From NCBI GenBank assembly GCA_024229115.1, contig JAAEST010000053.1, positions 248,001-312,000 of the forward strand: a stretch of 64,000 bases of DNA, in the 5' to 3' direction. The translations under genes and the position numbers were made by a program. This document shows positions 16,639 to 24,605 of the stretch, piece by piece (within the stretch, counting starts at the first letter, position 1; the number at the start of each line of letters is the position of its first letter). The notes beneath the pieces were generated by a model that saw only the letters and a list, made by a program, of their open reading frames with translations, was not told where the DNA came from and did not search any database. The stretch is from Oligoflexia bacterium. GTDB lineage: Bacteria; Bdellovibrionota; Bacteriovoracia; Bacteriovoracales; Bacteriovoracaceae.

Positions 16639-17112
16639 TTAGTTAAAACAAGAGTTAATTTGATCTTTAACTTGAACAGTTTCCATCCCGCCAGTAATTG
16701 AAATTTCCTGGGCAAGTAGGTCTCGACACTGCTCTAACATTTTCTTTTCACCGAAGCTTAATGACTTCTTCTCTTTTAATAAGAAAAGATCTCTTAAAAC
16801 ATGAGCAATCTCAAGGAGACTCCCAGTCTTAACTTTAGTCATATAGTCACGATATCTTCTATTCCATGTACTGTTATCTACTTCAACATCATGATCCTTT
16901 AAAAGTTCATAAACATTTTGAACTTCAGTATCGTCAACTAATTCTCTTACGCCATTTTCAGAGTCAGTAGGTACAAAAACTGTCATACCATTTGCTACAA
17001 TCTTAATAATGAAGAAAGATTTCGTTTCTCCACCAAGATCACGCTCTTCAATTTCCATAATCTGCCCTACACCATGTCCTGGGCAAACAGCATAATCGCC
17101 AATATTTAACAT
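16639..17112 (-). CDS. carD: CarD/CdnL family transcription regulator
   Basis: 157 residues. The N-terminal Tudor-like RNA-polymerase interaction domain (about 1-60: GDYAVCPGHGVGQI then F-V-P-T-D) binds the RNAP beta subunit, and the helical C-terminal domain (SLLEIAHVLRDLFLLKEKKSLSFGE pattern) contacts DNA at the upstream fork of the -10 element. CdnL-type proteins stabilise open complexes at housekeeping promoters. An AGGAC SD and a strong leader hairpin lie upstream. The gene stands alone and converges with lysA. Confidence 0.93.
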   Translation of the reverse strand: MLNIGDYAVCPGHGVGQIMEIEERDLGGETKSFFIIKIVANGMTVFVPTDSENGVRELVDDTEVQNVYELLKDHDVEVDNSTWNRRYRDYMTKVKTGSLLEIAHVLRDLFLLKEKKSLSFGEKKMLEQCRDLLAQEISITGGMETVQVKDQINSCFN

Positions 17113-17134
17113 AAGTCCTCCATTTACTGATCAA

Positions 17135-17154
17135 CTCTCTTATCCCTAAGAGAG
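17135..17154 (-). promoter_or_regulatory. Perfect hairpin in the carD leader (GNRA-type loop)
   Basis: CTCTCTTA (17135-17142) and TAAGAGAG (17147-17154) form a perfect 8-bp stem. Read on the minus strand the loop is GGGA, a GNRA tetraloop, about 20 nt upstream of the carD start. It may stabilise the mRNA or bind a protein. Confidence 0.55.
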
Positions 17155-17351
17155 AAAAGATTTACCTTTCTTTTATATAGCATCGCGTTGTAAAATGGGA
17201 GCGAATTGTAAAGATTACAGATATATTGTGTTTTAAAGACATTCAGGTTAACGAGCAACACTCATTGACTTAGGCCACGACACCACGCATAACTGGTTGA
17301 AAATATTGAGAAAAATCCCCTAAAAACCCATTTTCAGGCTAAAATAACCCT

Positions 17352-18689
17352 ATGAAGGTACTTTTAGTTGATGATGATGAAGCAATCAGACAGCTCGTTG
17401 TTATTACCCTAGAAAATATATTTACCGATGTTGATATTACAGAATGTGTGAATGCTAAAGAAGCGATTTGCATCCTTGAAAGTGATCCCTATCAAGAGCT
17501 CATCATTTGTGACTATCAAATGCCTGGAGGGAATGGAACTCTTCTTCTTAATCATGTTCATGAAAATGAAATTGAAATCCCGTTCATTCTTCACACTTCG
17601 ACATGGAAAGAAGATATTGATTTCAGCTTTCCCTTTCCAGAATCAAAACCTCATTACTACTTTTTAGAAAAAGGTGGGGACTATCTCATTATCAAGCAGG
17701 CCATTTCTGATGTTCCTGCCGTATCAAAGTCAAAGTATTATAAAGACTTCAGCGATGACTACGCACGTATTCGAATTTTCTATTTTTGGAGATTCAATAA
17801 AAGTCTCTGTGATATCTATGTCAGAATTAATGAGAAGAAATATGTAAAAATCATTAATAAAGATGATACCTACTCCCCTGCTGACATTGAGAAGTATGCT
17901 AATAGAAACTTAGAATATCTCTACATTAAAAAAGAAGACTATGAAGAGTTCTCTACATCTATCGGCAATCAACCTTTCCTGCAATATGATGAGTCTATTG
18001 AAACAGCAGAAAAAGTTGATCGTAATATCCGCTTAATTCAACAAATGGCACTCTCCACAGGACTTTCTCCTACGGCCGTAAAAATGGCCGAAGATACTAT
18101 TGAAGATATTAAAGGTGAAATTGAAGGCATTAAAACAATAAAGAATCTACTCGATCTTTTAGAAGACCAACAAAACTACCTCTATGATCATGCCACACTT
18201 ATGTCTTATTTATGTTCCTTTATGTGTGAGAAACTTGGTTGGAATACAAGACGATCAAGAGAAAAAGTTGTTCTTGCAGCACTCTTTCATGATATTTCTC
18301 TTCGTGATCCTGAACTTGCAAGTGTTTTCTATCGTACAGAAGAAAGACTTGATATGTTCAATGAAACTCAAAAAAAGCTCTACTATGGACACCCTCAACT
18401 CTCATGCGAACTTATCCATGCACTAGAAATAGACTATCCAGGACTTGAGAAAATAATCCTACAACATCACGAAAGACCTGATGGCTCAGGATTCCCACGT
18501 AAGATAGATTCTAAATCAATTGGAACTTTGGCCAGTCTCTTTATTTTTATCCATGAGTATGTATCACTGATGTTTCACTTTGACTTCGATCCAGACAAAG
18601 ATGAACTCATTCTTGAAGAGCTTGAAAATACTTATAGCTATGGTCACTTTGCGAAAGTATTAGAAGTTTTTAAAAAGAACTTTACCTAA
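17352..18689 (+). CDS. Response regulator with HD-GYP-like output domain
   Basis: 445 residues. Residues 1-115 are a complete receiver: D7-D8, phospho-Asp D54, T82 and K107. Residues about 135-205 form a small domain shared with the 47590 protein (CDIYVRI...YVKII...LYIKKEDYEEF pattern). Residues about 270-440 are HD-GYP-like with H313-D314, GHP at 346-348 and HHERPDGSG-FP at 372-382; the signature Tyr is Phe (GFP). It probably senses a kinase and acts on or binds cyclic di-GMP. No SD; TAAAAT ends 6 nt before the ATG, so the start may be leaderless. Confidence 0.88.
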   Translation: MKVLLVDDDEAIRQLVVITLENIFTDVDITECVNAKEAICILESDPYQELIICDYQMPGGNGTLLLNHVHENEIEIPFILHTSTWKEDIDFSFPFPESKPHYYFLEKGGDYLIIKQAISDVPAVSKSKYYKDFSDDYARIRIFYFWRFNKSLCDIYVRINEKKYVKIINKDDTYSPADIEKYANRNLEYLYIKKEDYEEFSTSIGNQPFLQYDESIETAEKVDRNIRLIQQMALSTGLSPTAVKMAEDTIEDIKGEIEGIKTIKNLLDLLEDQQNYLYDHATLMSYLCSFMCEKLGWNTRRSREKVVLAALFHDISLRDPELASVFYRTEERLDMFNETQKKLYYGHPQLSCELIHALEIDYPGLEKIILQHHERPDGSGFPRKIDSKSIGTLASLFIFIHEYVSLMFHFDFDPDKDELILEELENTYSYGHFAKVLEVFKKNFT

Positions 18690-19708
18690 CAAAATCCTTT
18701 AAGAAAGCTAACAACATTCTTTCCTAAATCCTTTGTATAATACCCACCCTCTTGTAAGATAACAGTTGGTAATTTTAGCTTTTTAAAAACTTGAGCAATT
18801 TTTATATAATCTTCAACTTCAAGATCAAAGTTACCAATAGGGTCTAATTTATATGTATCAAAACCAGCTGCGATAATAAGATAATCAGGTTCAAACTTTT
18901 TTAAAGCTGGGACTACAATTTCCTTAAGAGTCTTTAAATAAGAGTTTATTTTAGTCTTATCTTTTAAAATAATATTTAAGTTATACCCTTCGCCCTTTCC
19001 TTTACCTAACTCATTAGGGAATCCGCAAAAATAAGGAAAATGCAGACGTGGATCTCCATGAACTGAAATAGTAAGAACCTTATCGTCACCATAGAATATT
19101 TCTTGTGTTCCGTTTCCATGATGAAAATCAATATCGACGATGGCCACACGACCTTTCTTTTTTAAAAGCTTTGCCGCTATGGCAGCATTATTAAAATAAC
19201 AATAGCCACCATAAGCATCTTTAGAAGCATGATGACCAGGCGGACGTGATAAGGCATATGAAACCCTTGATCTCTCTTTGCCCACTTCATCTGCAGCATA
19301 ATAAGCAGAACCTGCACTCCAAGCAGCAGCAATCCAGGTTTTATTATCTAAAGGAGTACCACTATCAAAACAGTAAAATCCCGCATGTTTAATATTTGTA
19401 GGATCAGGATTAGCATTTTTTCTTTGCGGGAAGACACTAGGATAGAATGTTTCGCCATCATCTAGAGTTGAAGCAGTATTATAAAGCGACATTAGTTGAT
19501 AAGCATGGCTATCTCTAATGGCCTTTAAAGGAATACGTGTCGGTTCTATGATATCGAATAGATCTTTATTTTTTCTAAGTTCTCTGAAAATAGATTCTGC
19601 TCTTCTTGTTGTTTCAGGATGCTTGATTCTATTGCCAAGTGCCCATTCAAATTTTGGATGAAACTCTAACTGACCCTCATGAAAAAAACATGGTAATTTA
19701 CTTTTCAC
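18686..19708 (-). CDS. Acetylpolyamine amidohydrolase-like / histone deacetylase family protein
   Basis: 340 residues of the arginase/deacetylase fold. Active-site blocks are intact: SRPPGHHA with the tandem His, GGYCYFNNAA, DIDFHHGNG zinc ligands, GFDTYKLDP and QEGGYY. The arrangement and an extended N-terminus resemble Mycoplana acetylpolyamine amidohydrolase, which removes acetyl groups from putrescine and spermidine, more than eukaryotic HDACs. Start is GTG 19708, just after the upstream acetyltransferase stop, so expression is coupled. It overlaps the end of the response-regulator gene by 4 nt. Confidence 0.87.
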   Translation of the reverse strand: MKSKLPCFFHEGQLEFHPKFEWALGNRIKHPETTRRAESIFRELRKNKDLFDIIEPTRIPLKAIRDSHAYQLMSLYNTASTLDDGETFYPSVFPQRKNANPDPTNIKHAGFYCFDSGTPLDNKTWIAAAWSAGSAYYAADEVGKERSRVSYALSRPPGHHASKDAYGGYCYFNNAAIAAKLLKKKGRVAIVDIDFHHGNGTQEIFYGDDKVLTISVHGDPRLHFPYFCGFPNELGKGKGEGYNLNIILKDKTKINSYLKTLKEIVVPALKKFEPDYLIIAAGFDTYKLDPIGNFDLEVEDYIKIAQVFKKLKLPTVILQEGGYYTKDLGKNVVSFLKGFC

Positions 19709-19709
19709 A

Positions 19710-20222
19710 TTATGCTACTAGTTTATATTGATAAAGTTGAAATCCTTCTTCGTAATATGGCTCTAACAACCCACCTTTATAGCTTAACACCTCATCTTTT
19801 TTTTCACCAATCATTTTGAAACCATACTTTTCATAGGCCCTTGTTGCCCAAGTTGCTTCAGGATGGGCAATTAATATCATTTCTTTTTGTCCCATTTCCT
19901 TAGACTTTTCTTCTGCGAATTGTATCATTTTTTGACCAATTCCTTTTCCTACATAATTTACATCAAGATAAATATAACCTAAGTAAGTGACATCCTTAAA
20001 TTTTTGCATCGTGATAGTACCGATATTCTTTCCTTCTTCAGTCTTTGATACATAGAAGTCCCTTTTATCGAAGTTTTCTTCAATCCATTCTTTACCAACA
20101 ATATGCTGGTCCATGTCTTTCTCTTCTACGAAATCTTCATACCAAGATGCTGATGAACTTACGATTTTTGCTACATCTTCCATATCATTCTTCGTCGCTT
20201 TATCAATGATCACTTTTTTCAA
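19710..20222 (-). CDS. GNAT family N-acetyltransferase
   Basis: 170 residues with the acetyl-CoA motif V-G-K-G-I-G-Q-K-M (about 92-100) and a typical final beta strand region A-T-R-A-Y-E-K-Y-G-F. Substrate is unknown. The start is TTG 20222, supported by AAGGAG 7 nt upstream; a GTG at 20213 is the alternative. Its start overlaps the M20 peptidase gene end by 20 nt and it is followed immediately by a deacetylase-like gene. This context suggests small amine or amino-acid acetyl groups as substrates, by inference. Confidence 0.82.
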   Translation of the reverse strand: MKKVIIDKATKNDMEDVAKIVSSSASWYEDFVEEKDMDQHIVGKEWIEENFDKRDFYVSKTEEGKNIGTITMQKFKDVTYLGYIYLDVNYVGKGIGQKMIQFAEEKSKEMGQKEMILIAHPEATWATRAYEKYGFKMIGEKKDEVLSYKGGLLEPYYEEGFQLYQYKLVA

Positions 20223-21429
20223 AACTTATCTCCTTATTTAGACATAATAGAAGTTCTTTCAAAGCTTCTTTCTTTTCTATAAAACCTTTCTTACAAATTG
20301 CTTCGCTGTGAGTATGCATACCTCTTCCAATCGGTCCAAGACCATCAATCAGAACTTCGGTAAACTCTCCAAAATAATTAATGTCGGCTGCCCCGCCGAC
20401 TTTCTGATAATTAATATTCATACTTGATATTTGAGAATAGATACTTTTATATTTCTCAAACAACTCAATTGACTTATCTGTAAGAGACATCGGAGGACAG
20501 TCATCAACAACTTCAAAATCAATTCTTGTTTTAAAGGAATTGCATGGTGATTCAACTTCCGGATTAACAAAACAATGATTTAAATAACGATGTGCCTCTT
20601 CCCTACTTTGAATATCATTAAAGCGAAGATCTAACTGGGCAGAGGCCTTATCACTCACTACATTATGACTAATTCCACCGGAGATTTTCCCAATATTTAA
20701 CGTCGTTCCTTTTTCATAATTAGTTATCTCTAAAAGCTTAGACAAGCTAAGAGCTAATTCTGAACAAGCATTAGCACTCTTATGATGAGACCTTCCCGCA
20801 TGACCTTTCACGCCTTCATAAAAAACATTATACCAACGGTTTCCTTTTCTAGAGAGAACAACATCTCCATTTTCTAAAGCAGGCTCTAAACCACAGGCCA
20901 AGATTGTACTTTTAGAAAGATCTTTAAAAATATGATGAAAACCATTTGAACCAGTCTCTTCATTAGGCGAACATATAAACCTTAAACCAATATTAAGATC
21001 TACATTGTTGTGTTTAATTGTCTCAACAAAAGATTTTATGGCATGGAGACCAAGTAAGAGGCCACCTTTATTATCGATTACGCCTGAACCAATAATTTCA
21101 TTATTAATCTCTATAATTTCATAAGGTTCAAAGACTGTATCTGCGTGACAAATCAGTGTAATAAAGTCTCCTTGACCATTTGAAGATGGCAACTCTCCAA
21201 CTACCAAATCTCCAGAATCTTCTAATTCATTTTCGAACCTACTAACGAGCAGACCTAAATTCTTAAGTTCATACTCGACTCTATCCTGAATATTATTCAC
21301 TCCAGCGACATTCTTTGTTTGCGAGTTAATCTTAACAAGCTCCACTAAGCTCTCATGCCATGGTCTCTCAAGAAGATCTTGATAATGATATTTTTTTAAA
21401 TAACGTTCTTCGAAGTTTAAAATTTTCAT
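20203..21429 (-). CDS. M20 family metallopeptidase / deacylase
   Basis: 408 residues of the ArgE/DapE/carboxypeptidase G2 superfamily. Metal ligands and catalytic residues: HADT (about 93), GVIDNKGG (Asp bridging), NEETGS (catalytic and metal Glu) and MHTHSE near the C-terminus. A dimerisation domain with GVKGHAGRSHH lies between. Such enzymes remove acyl groups or terminal residues from N-acyl amino acids or peptides. No signal peptide, so cytoplasmic. First gene of a three-gene operon with GNAT and the acetylpolyamine amidohydrolase-like gene. No SD at the ATG. Confidence 0.85.
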   Translation of the reverse strand: MKILNFEERYLKKYHYQDLLERPWHESLVELVKINSQTKNVAGVNNIQDRVEYELKNLGLLVSRFENELEDSGDLVVGELPSSNGQGDFITLICHADTVFEPYEIIEINNEIIGSGVIDNKGGLLLGLHAIKSFVETIKHNNVDLNIGLRFICSPNEETGSNGFHHIFKDLSKSTILACGLEPALENGDVVLSRKGNRWYNVFYEGVKGHAGRSHHKSANACSELALSLSKLLEITNYEKGTTLNIGKISGGISHNVVSDKASAQLDLRFNDIQSREEAHRYLNHCFVNPEVESPCNSFKTRIDFEVVDDCPPMSLTDKSIELFEKYKSIYSQISSMNINYQKVGGAADINYFGEFTEVLIDGLGPIGRGMHTHSEAICKKGFIEKKEALKELLLCLNKEISFEKSDH

Positions 21430-21570
21430 ATAAAGAAAATTATCACTCTCGCCATAAATTTAAATAAGTAAATTTGCAGTTTAGAAAAAACCGAATTAAT
21501 AGACTTTGGTTTTTCCTAATTTAAAATCAAAATTTTTGTAAATAATTTGAGACTATGTTGTAGTGAAGAT

Positions 21571-21885
21571 ATGTTAAATCAAAGTGAGAATAAACTTATT
21601 AGTCATCGAGAAATCTACCCTCATAGAAACGGTGAACTTATTCGAATTAATAACCAAGTCTTACTAAAAAACAAAAAATCATATTTAATTAATAGTAATA
21701 TACTAAGAGTGTGGGAGCTTTGTGATGGAAGCAATAGTATTACTGATATCTTTTCGAAAATTAATCTAAATATTCCTAAAAAAATCAAGCATGATCGAAT
21801 TTTAAAGATTATAGATAATTTAAAAAAAGCTAATCTCTTATATTATTTAAGTAAATCATCAGAAACATCAGACACTTCAATCTGA
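21571..21885 (+). CDS. Stand-alone PqqD-like protein
   Basis: 104 residues. A central stretch with NNQVLLKNKKSYLIN, then RVWELCDGSNSITDIF, then a final LKKANLLY fits the PqqD / RRE winged-helix pattern (L-x-G-x-x-x-Y-x-L-N...W-x-L-x-D-G-x-x-x-x-x-I). PqqD-like domains bind leader peptides for radical-SAM or other RiPP-modifying enzymes. No precursor peptide or radical-SAM partner gene lies beside it; the only radical-SAM gene in the window is queE. ATG 21571 follows a weak GTGAAGAT; a TTG at 21547 is in frame. It overlaps the LysR gene by 43 nt tail to tail. Confidence 0.65.
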   Translation: MLNQSENKLISHREIYPHRNGELIRINNQVLLKNKKSYLINSNILRVWELCDGSNSITDIFSKINLNIPKKIKHDRILKIIDNLKKANLLYYLSKSSETSDTSI

Positions 21886-22802
21886 AGGTCCACATCTTCA
21901 TATCGAGATGGTAACTTTGCGAGCGAAGAAGATAGTAACTCTTTTAATTTTTTAATCGAAATTAGATCTTCATCACTTTTCTTCCAAATGGAGTAAAGTG
22001 TTATCTTTAACGGTTCACCAATTCTAAAAGTCTTGAGTCCTTTATAATCCTCTAAAGGGTTTTTAGGCAGACATGTGATACAACGACCTCTTAAACAAAG
22101 CTTTTGTAAAAAGTCAGTGTGATCACTATAAATCTTTTCTTTTGGTATAATTCCATTCTTTCTTAAATGACTATAAATAGATTCATTGAGGTTTTGATCG
22201 GAGTTATTTTCAGCAAAAGGAATATTTACCAGCAGGTCTTTTGTATCCTTAAATTTATCGAAAAGATCAGAGGAACAACAAAAGAAAATTTCAAAAGAAC
22301 CAATCTCCTCATAAGAAAGGTCTTTTCTCTTAGGTTTTCTCAAAGAGATTCCCCAGTCTAAATTACCAAGCATTAGGTTATCAGTAAGAACATTGTGATC
22401 CGACTGCCTAACAGTATTCACTGTTCCAAAAGAAGTATAAATATCCCAATATTGAGATGCTAACTCAGTGGCCAAGTCGTAGGAAATCGATTCTTCAATA
22501 CCAATACTTACTGGGTAACCACCAACAACATCATCAGAGAAATGCTCTAATAAACGATGTCCTTCTTCAAAAATAATACGAGAACGTTCAAAAAGTTCTT
22601 CGCCTTCTTTTGTAAGAGTGAGTCCTTTTGAGCTTCTTACAAAGAGTTTCGATCCAAAGTTCTTTTCCAGTGACTTTATCTGAGTACTAATCGTGGAAGA
22701 TGCGACATTTAAGGTCTCAGCCCCTTTTTTTAGAGATTGGGCCCTTCCTACTTCATAGAAGCAATAGAGATGATTCCAGTTTATATCTTTAAGGTTTTGC
22801 AT
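21843..22802 (-). CDS. LysR family transcription regulator (NhaR-like)
   Basis: 319 residues. The N-terminal winged helix-turn-helix (about 6-65: NWNHLYCFYEVG, then STISTQIKSLEKNFGSKLF) resembles NhaR in the N-x-x-H-L-Y-x-F start. The C-terminal part is a LysR substrate-binding domain; residues 200-260 include a CLRGRCITCLPK segment with two Cys. Effector and targets are unknown. SD GGAG lies 7 nt before the ATG, and two inverted repeats are found in the first 80 nt upstream. The closest divergent target would be none; the nearest upstream gene is a small basic protein on the same strand. Confidence 0.88.
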   Translation of the reverse strand: MQNLKDINWNHLYCFYEVGRAQSLKKGAETLNVASSTISTQIKSLEKNFGSKLFVRSSKGLTLTKEGEELFERSRIIFEEGHRLLEHFSDDVVGGYPVSIGIEESISYDLATELASQYWDIYTSFGTVNTVRQSDHNVLTDNLMLGNLDWGISLRKPKRKDLSYEEIGSFEIFFCCSSDLFDKFKDTKDLLVNIPFAENNSDQNLNESIYSHLRKNGIIPKEKIYSDHTDFLQKLCLRGRCITCLPKNPLEDYKGLKTFRIGEPLKITLYSIWKKSDEDLISIKKLKELLSSSLAKLPSRYEDVDLQIEVSDVSDDLLK

Positions 22803-22811
22803 TAATTTCTC

Positions 22812-22880
22812 CTATAACTATTATCGTTATAGGGTTATTAATTAGCAATTGTCCAATTATCAAATTAGGCAAAACCTAAT
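22812..22880 (-). promoter_or_regulatory. Two inverted repeats upstream of the LysR gene
   Basis: CTATAAC-N7-GTTATAG (22812-22832) and ATTAGG-N5-CCTAAT (22864-22880) are both perfect. The second has the T-N11-A form common to LysR operators, so autoregulation is a reasonable guess. Confidence 0.45.
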
Positions 22881-22905
22881 ATAATACGAAATATCAGATA
22901 CTTAC

Positions 22906-23073
22906 TTAAAGAACTGAGAGACATTCACCTTTAAGAAAGCTTCTTCTTAAATGGCCTAGTGGACGATAAGCGGTACTCTTATCAAGTTTCTTAATTCTCT
23001 TCACCACATCTTTCTTTGTAGATGATTTAGAATTTGATTTGTTTTTTAATGTTTTTCTTGTTTTTTTTCTCAT
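22906..23073 (-). CDS. Small very basic protein of unknown function
   Basis: An open frame of 55 codons from ATG 23073 to TAA 22906-22908. The first half is almost all Lys, Arg, Ser and Thr (MRKKTRKTLKNKSNSKSS), the second half has a YRPLGHLRRSFLKGE segment that looks like a folded or binding motif. Isoelectric point must be very high, so it may bind nucleic acid. No SD is evident and it lies alone between the ndk terminator and the LysR gene, so the call rests on composition only. Confidence 0.45.
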   Translation of the reverse strand: MRKKTRKTLKNKSNSKSSTKKDVVKRIKKLDKSTAYRPLGHLRRSFLKGECLSVL

Positions 23074-23150
23074 GAACTTATCTTATCGCAGTCCTTGCAA
23101 GTTTAAAGAAATAAAACTCTAAGTTTGATAAATACGAATTTGGCACAAAA

Positions 23151-23175
23151 AAAGGGCCTTATTAAAAGGCCCTTT
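23151..23175 (-). terminator. Intrinsic terminator downstream of ndk
   Basis: AAAGGGCCTT (23151-23160) and AAGGCCCTTT (23166-23175) form a 10-bp perfect stem with a 5-nt loop. Read on the minus strand, it is followed by a run of seven T. It closes the sucC-sucD-ndk transcript about 115 nt after the ndk stop. Confidence 0.9.
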
Positions 23176-23198
23176 TCTATAAAGTCATTTTTAGAGTT

Positions 23199-23302
23199 GT
23201 AACCATGGCTTGCTGCCAGTTCATGTTACAAATGTCGTTTGAAAAGCTTACGCTTTTTTAATAATTCCAAACGACGCGACCGATGGAATTACCATCTGTC
23301 GC
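23199..23302 (-). ncRNA. Structured RNA region between ndk and its terminator (candidate)
   Basis: Three consecutive stems are visible. (1) GCGAC-x-GATGG / CCATC-x-GTCGC, 23276-23302, which includes the last ndk codons and stop. (2) GTCGTTTG / CAAACGAC (23234-23241 with 23268-23275) enclosing AAAAGC-TTAC-GCTTTT (plus-strand reading). (3) GTAAC / GTTAC (23199-23203 with 23225-23229) enclosing TGGC / GCCA. No open frame of useful length exists here. It could be a 3' UTR-derived small RNA or an mRNA-stabilising element; I do not recognise a family. Confidence 0.45.
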
Positions 23303-23711
23303 TTATTTCGTTCTTATCGAAAAAATAATTAATCTCTCTCTCAGCAGAAGCTTGAGAATCAGAACCATGAACAGCGTTCTCACCAAGTGACTTAGCGTAA
23401 AGCTTTCTTAGTGTATTTTCTGCAGCTTCAGCTGGGTTAGTTGCTCCCATGATTTCTCTGTTTCTATCAACAGCGTTTTCACCTTCAAGAACCATTAGCA
23501 TTACTGGTGCACTTGTCATGAAGTTTACTAGCTCACCAAAAAATGGTCTTTCTTTGTGCTCAATATAGAAACCTTCAGCTTTTTCTTTTGAAAGTGTTGT
23601 TAATTTACAAGCAGCAATTCTTAGTCCTTCTTTTTCGAAACGTGCAATGATGTTTCCAATGTTGTTATCTAAGATTGCGTTTGGCTTAATGATACTAAAT
23701 GTTTTTTCCAT
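23289..23711 (-). CDS. ndk: Nucleoside-diphosphate kinase
   Basis: 140 residues, normal for Ndk. It transfers phosphate between nucleoside di- and triphosphates through a phosphohistidine. The active His is in NAVHGSDS (about residue 115), with the start TFSIIKPNA and the [16 protein letters not shown] segment intact. It follows sucD by about 20 nt with an AGGAG SD, so it is the last gene of the sucC-sucD-ndk operon; the pairing is functionally sensible because succinyl-CoA synthetase makes nucleoside triphosphate. Confidence 0.96.
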   Translation of the reverse strand: MEKTFSIIKPNAILDNNIGNIIARFEKEGLRIAACKLTTLSKEKAEGFYIEHKERPFFGELVNFMTSAPVMLMVLEGENAVDRNREIMGATNPAEAAENTLRKLYAKSLGENAVHGSDSQASAEREINYFFDKNEISDRW

Positions 23712-23732
23712 TTTATTCTCCTACTGTATAAA

Positions 23733-24605
23733 CTACTTATTAAGTACTTGTGCTACTTTCTCACCTAGCTCAGCTGGAGATCTTGCGATTGTTACTCCAC
23801 ACTCTTCTAAGATTTTGAATTTTGCTTCTGCTGTATCATCTCCACCAGAGATAATCGCACCAGCATGACCCATTCTCTTTCCAGCAGGAGCAGATGCACC
23901 AGCGATGAAAGAAACAACAGGCTTAGTCATATTTTTCTTAATCCAACGACCAGCATCTGTTTCAGCAGATCCACCGATCTCACCAATCATGATTACTGCT
24001 TCAGTATCAGGATCTTTTTCGAAAAGCTCTAACATATCGATGAAGTTTGTTCCGTTTACAGGATCACCACCAATACCTACACAAGTTGATTGACCAATCT
24101 CTCTTTGAGTTAACTGGAAAACCGCTTCGTAAGTAAGAGTACCTGAACGAGAAATAACTCCAACCTTACCTGGCATATGAATATGACCTGGCATGATTCC
24201 GATCTTACACTCACCTGGAGTAATAATTCCTGGGCAGTTAGGACCAATCAGTCTTGATTTCGAACCTTTAAGAGCTGCTTTTACCTTGATCATATCTGTA
24301 ATAGGAATCCCTTCAGTAATCGCAATGATTAGTGGGATTTCAGAATCAATACATTCAAGGATTGAATCAGCTGCAAACGGAGGTGGTACAAAGATCATGG
24401 CAGCGTTACACTCTGTCTTCGCTTTTGCTTCTGCAATCGTATTAAAAACAGGGAAACCTTCGTGAACCATTCCACCTTTACCTGGAGTTACACCACCAAC
24501 AAAGTTAGTTCCGTAGTCTCTTGATTGAAGAGAGTGGAAAGTTCCTTGTTTACCAGTGTAACCAACAGTGATTAATTTTGTATCTCTACCAACTAGGATT
24601 GCCAT
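23733..24605 (-). CDS. sucD: Succinyl-CoA synthetase subunit alpha
   Basis: 290 residues. Binds CoA through the N-terminal Rossmann fold ([19 protein letters not shown]) and carries the phosphohistidine in [22 protein letters not shown] is the usual active-site loop. It catalyses the substrate-level phosphorylation step of the TCA cycle with SucC. The ATG overlaps the sucC stop (TAATG), so the subunits are translationally coupled. Confidence 0.97.
   Translation of the reverse strand: MAILVGRDTKLITVGYTGKQGTFHSLQSRDYGTNFVGGVTPGKGGMVHEGFPVFNTIAEAKAKTECNAAMIFVPPPFAADSILECIDSEIPLIIAITEGIPITDMIKVKAALKGSKSRLIGPNCPGIITPGECKIGIMPGHIHMPGKVGVISRSGTLTYEAVFQLTQREIGQSTCVGIGGDPVNGTNFIDMLELFEKDPDTEAVIMIGEIGGSAETDAGRWIKKNMTKPVVSFIAGASAPAGKRMGHAGAIISGGDDTAEAKFKILEECGVTIARSPAELGEKVAQVLNK

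Noticed and set aside
23176-23230. Fifteen-codon frame with ATG in the ndk 3' region
   Set aside because: Too short, lies inside predicted stems and has no ribosome site; better explained as structured RNA.
23199-23302. tmRNA, SRP RNA or 6S RNA in the ndk 3' region
   Set aside because: None of the conserved sequences of these RNAs (tRNA-like ends, domain IV GGAA loops, 6S bubble layout) are visible.
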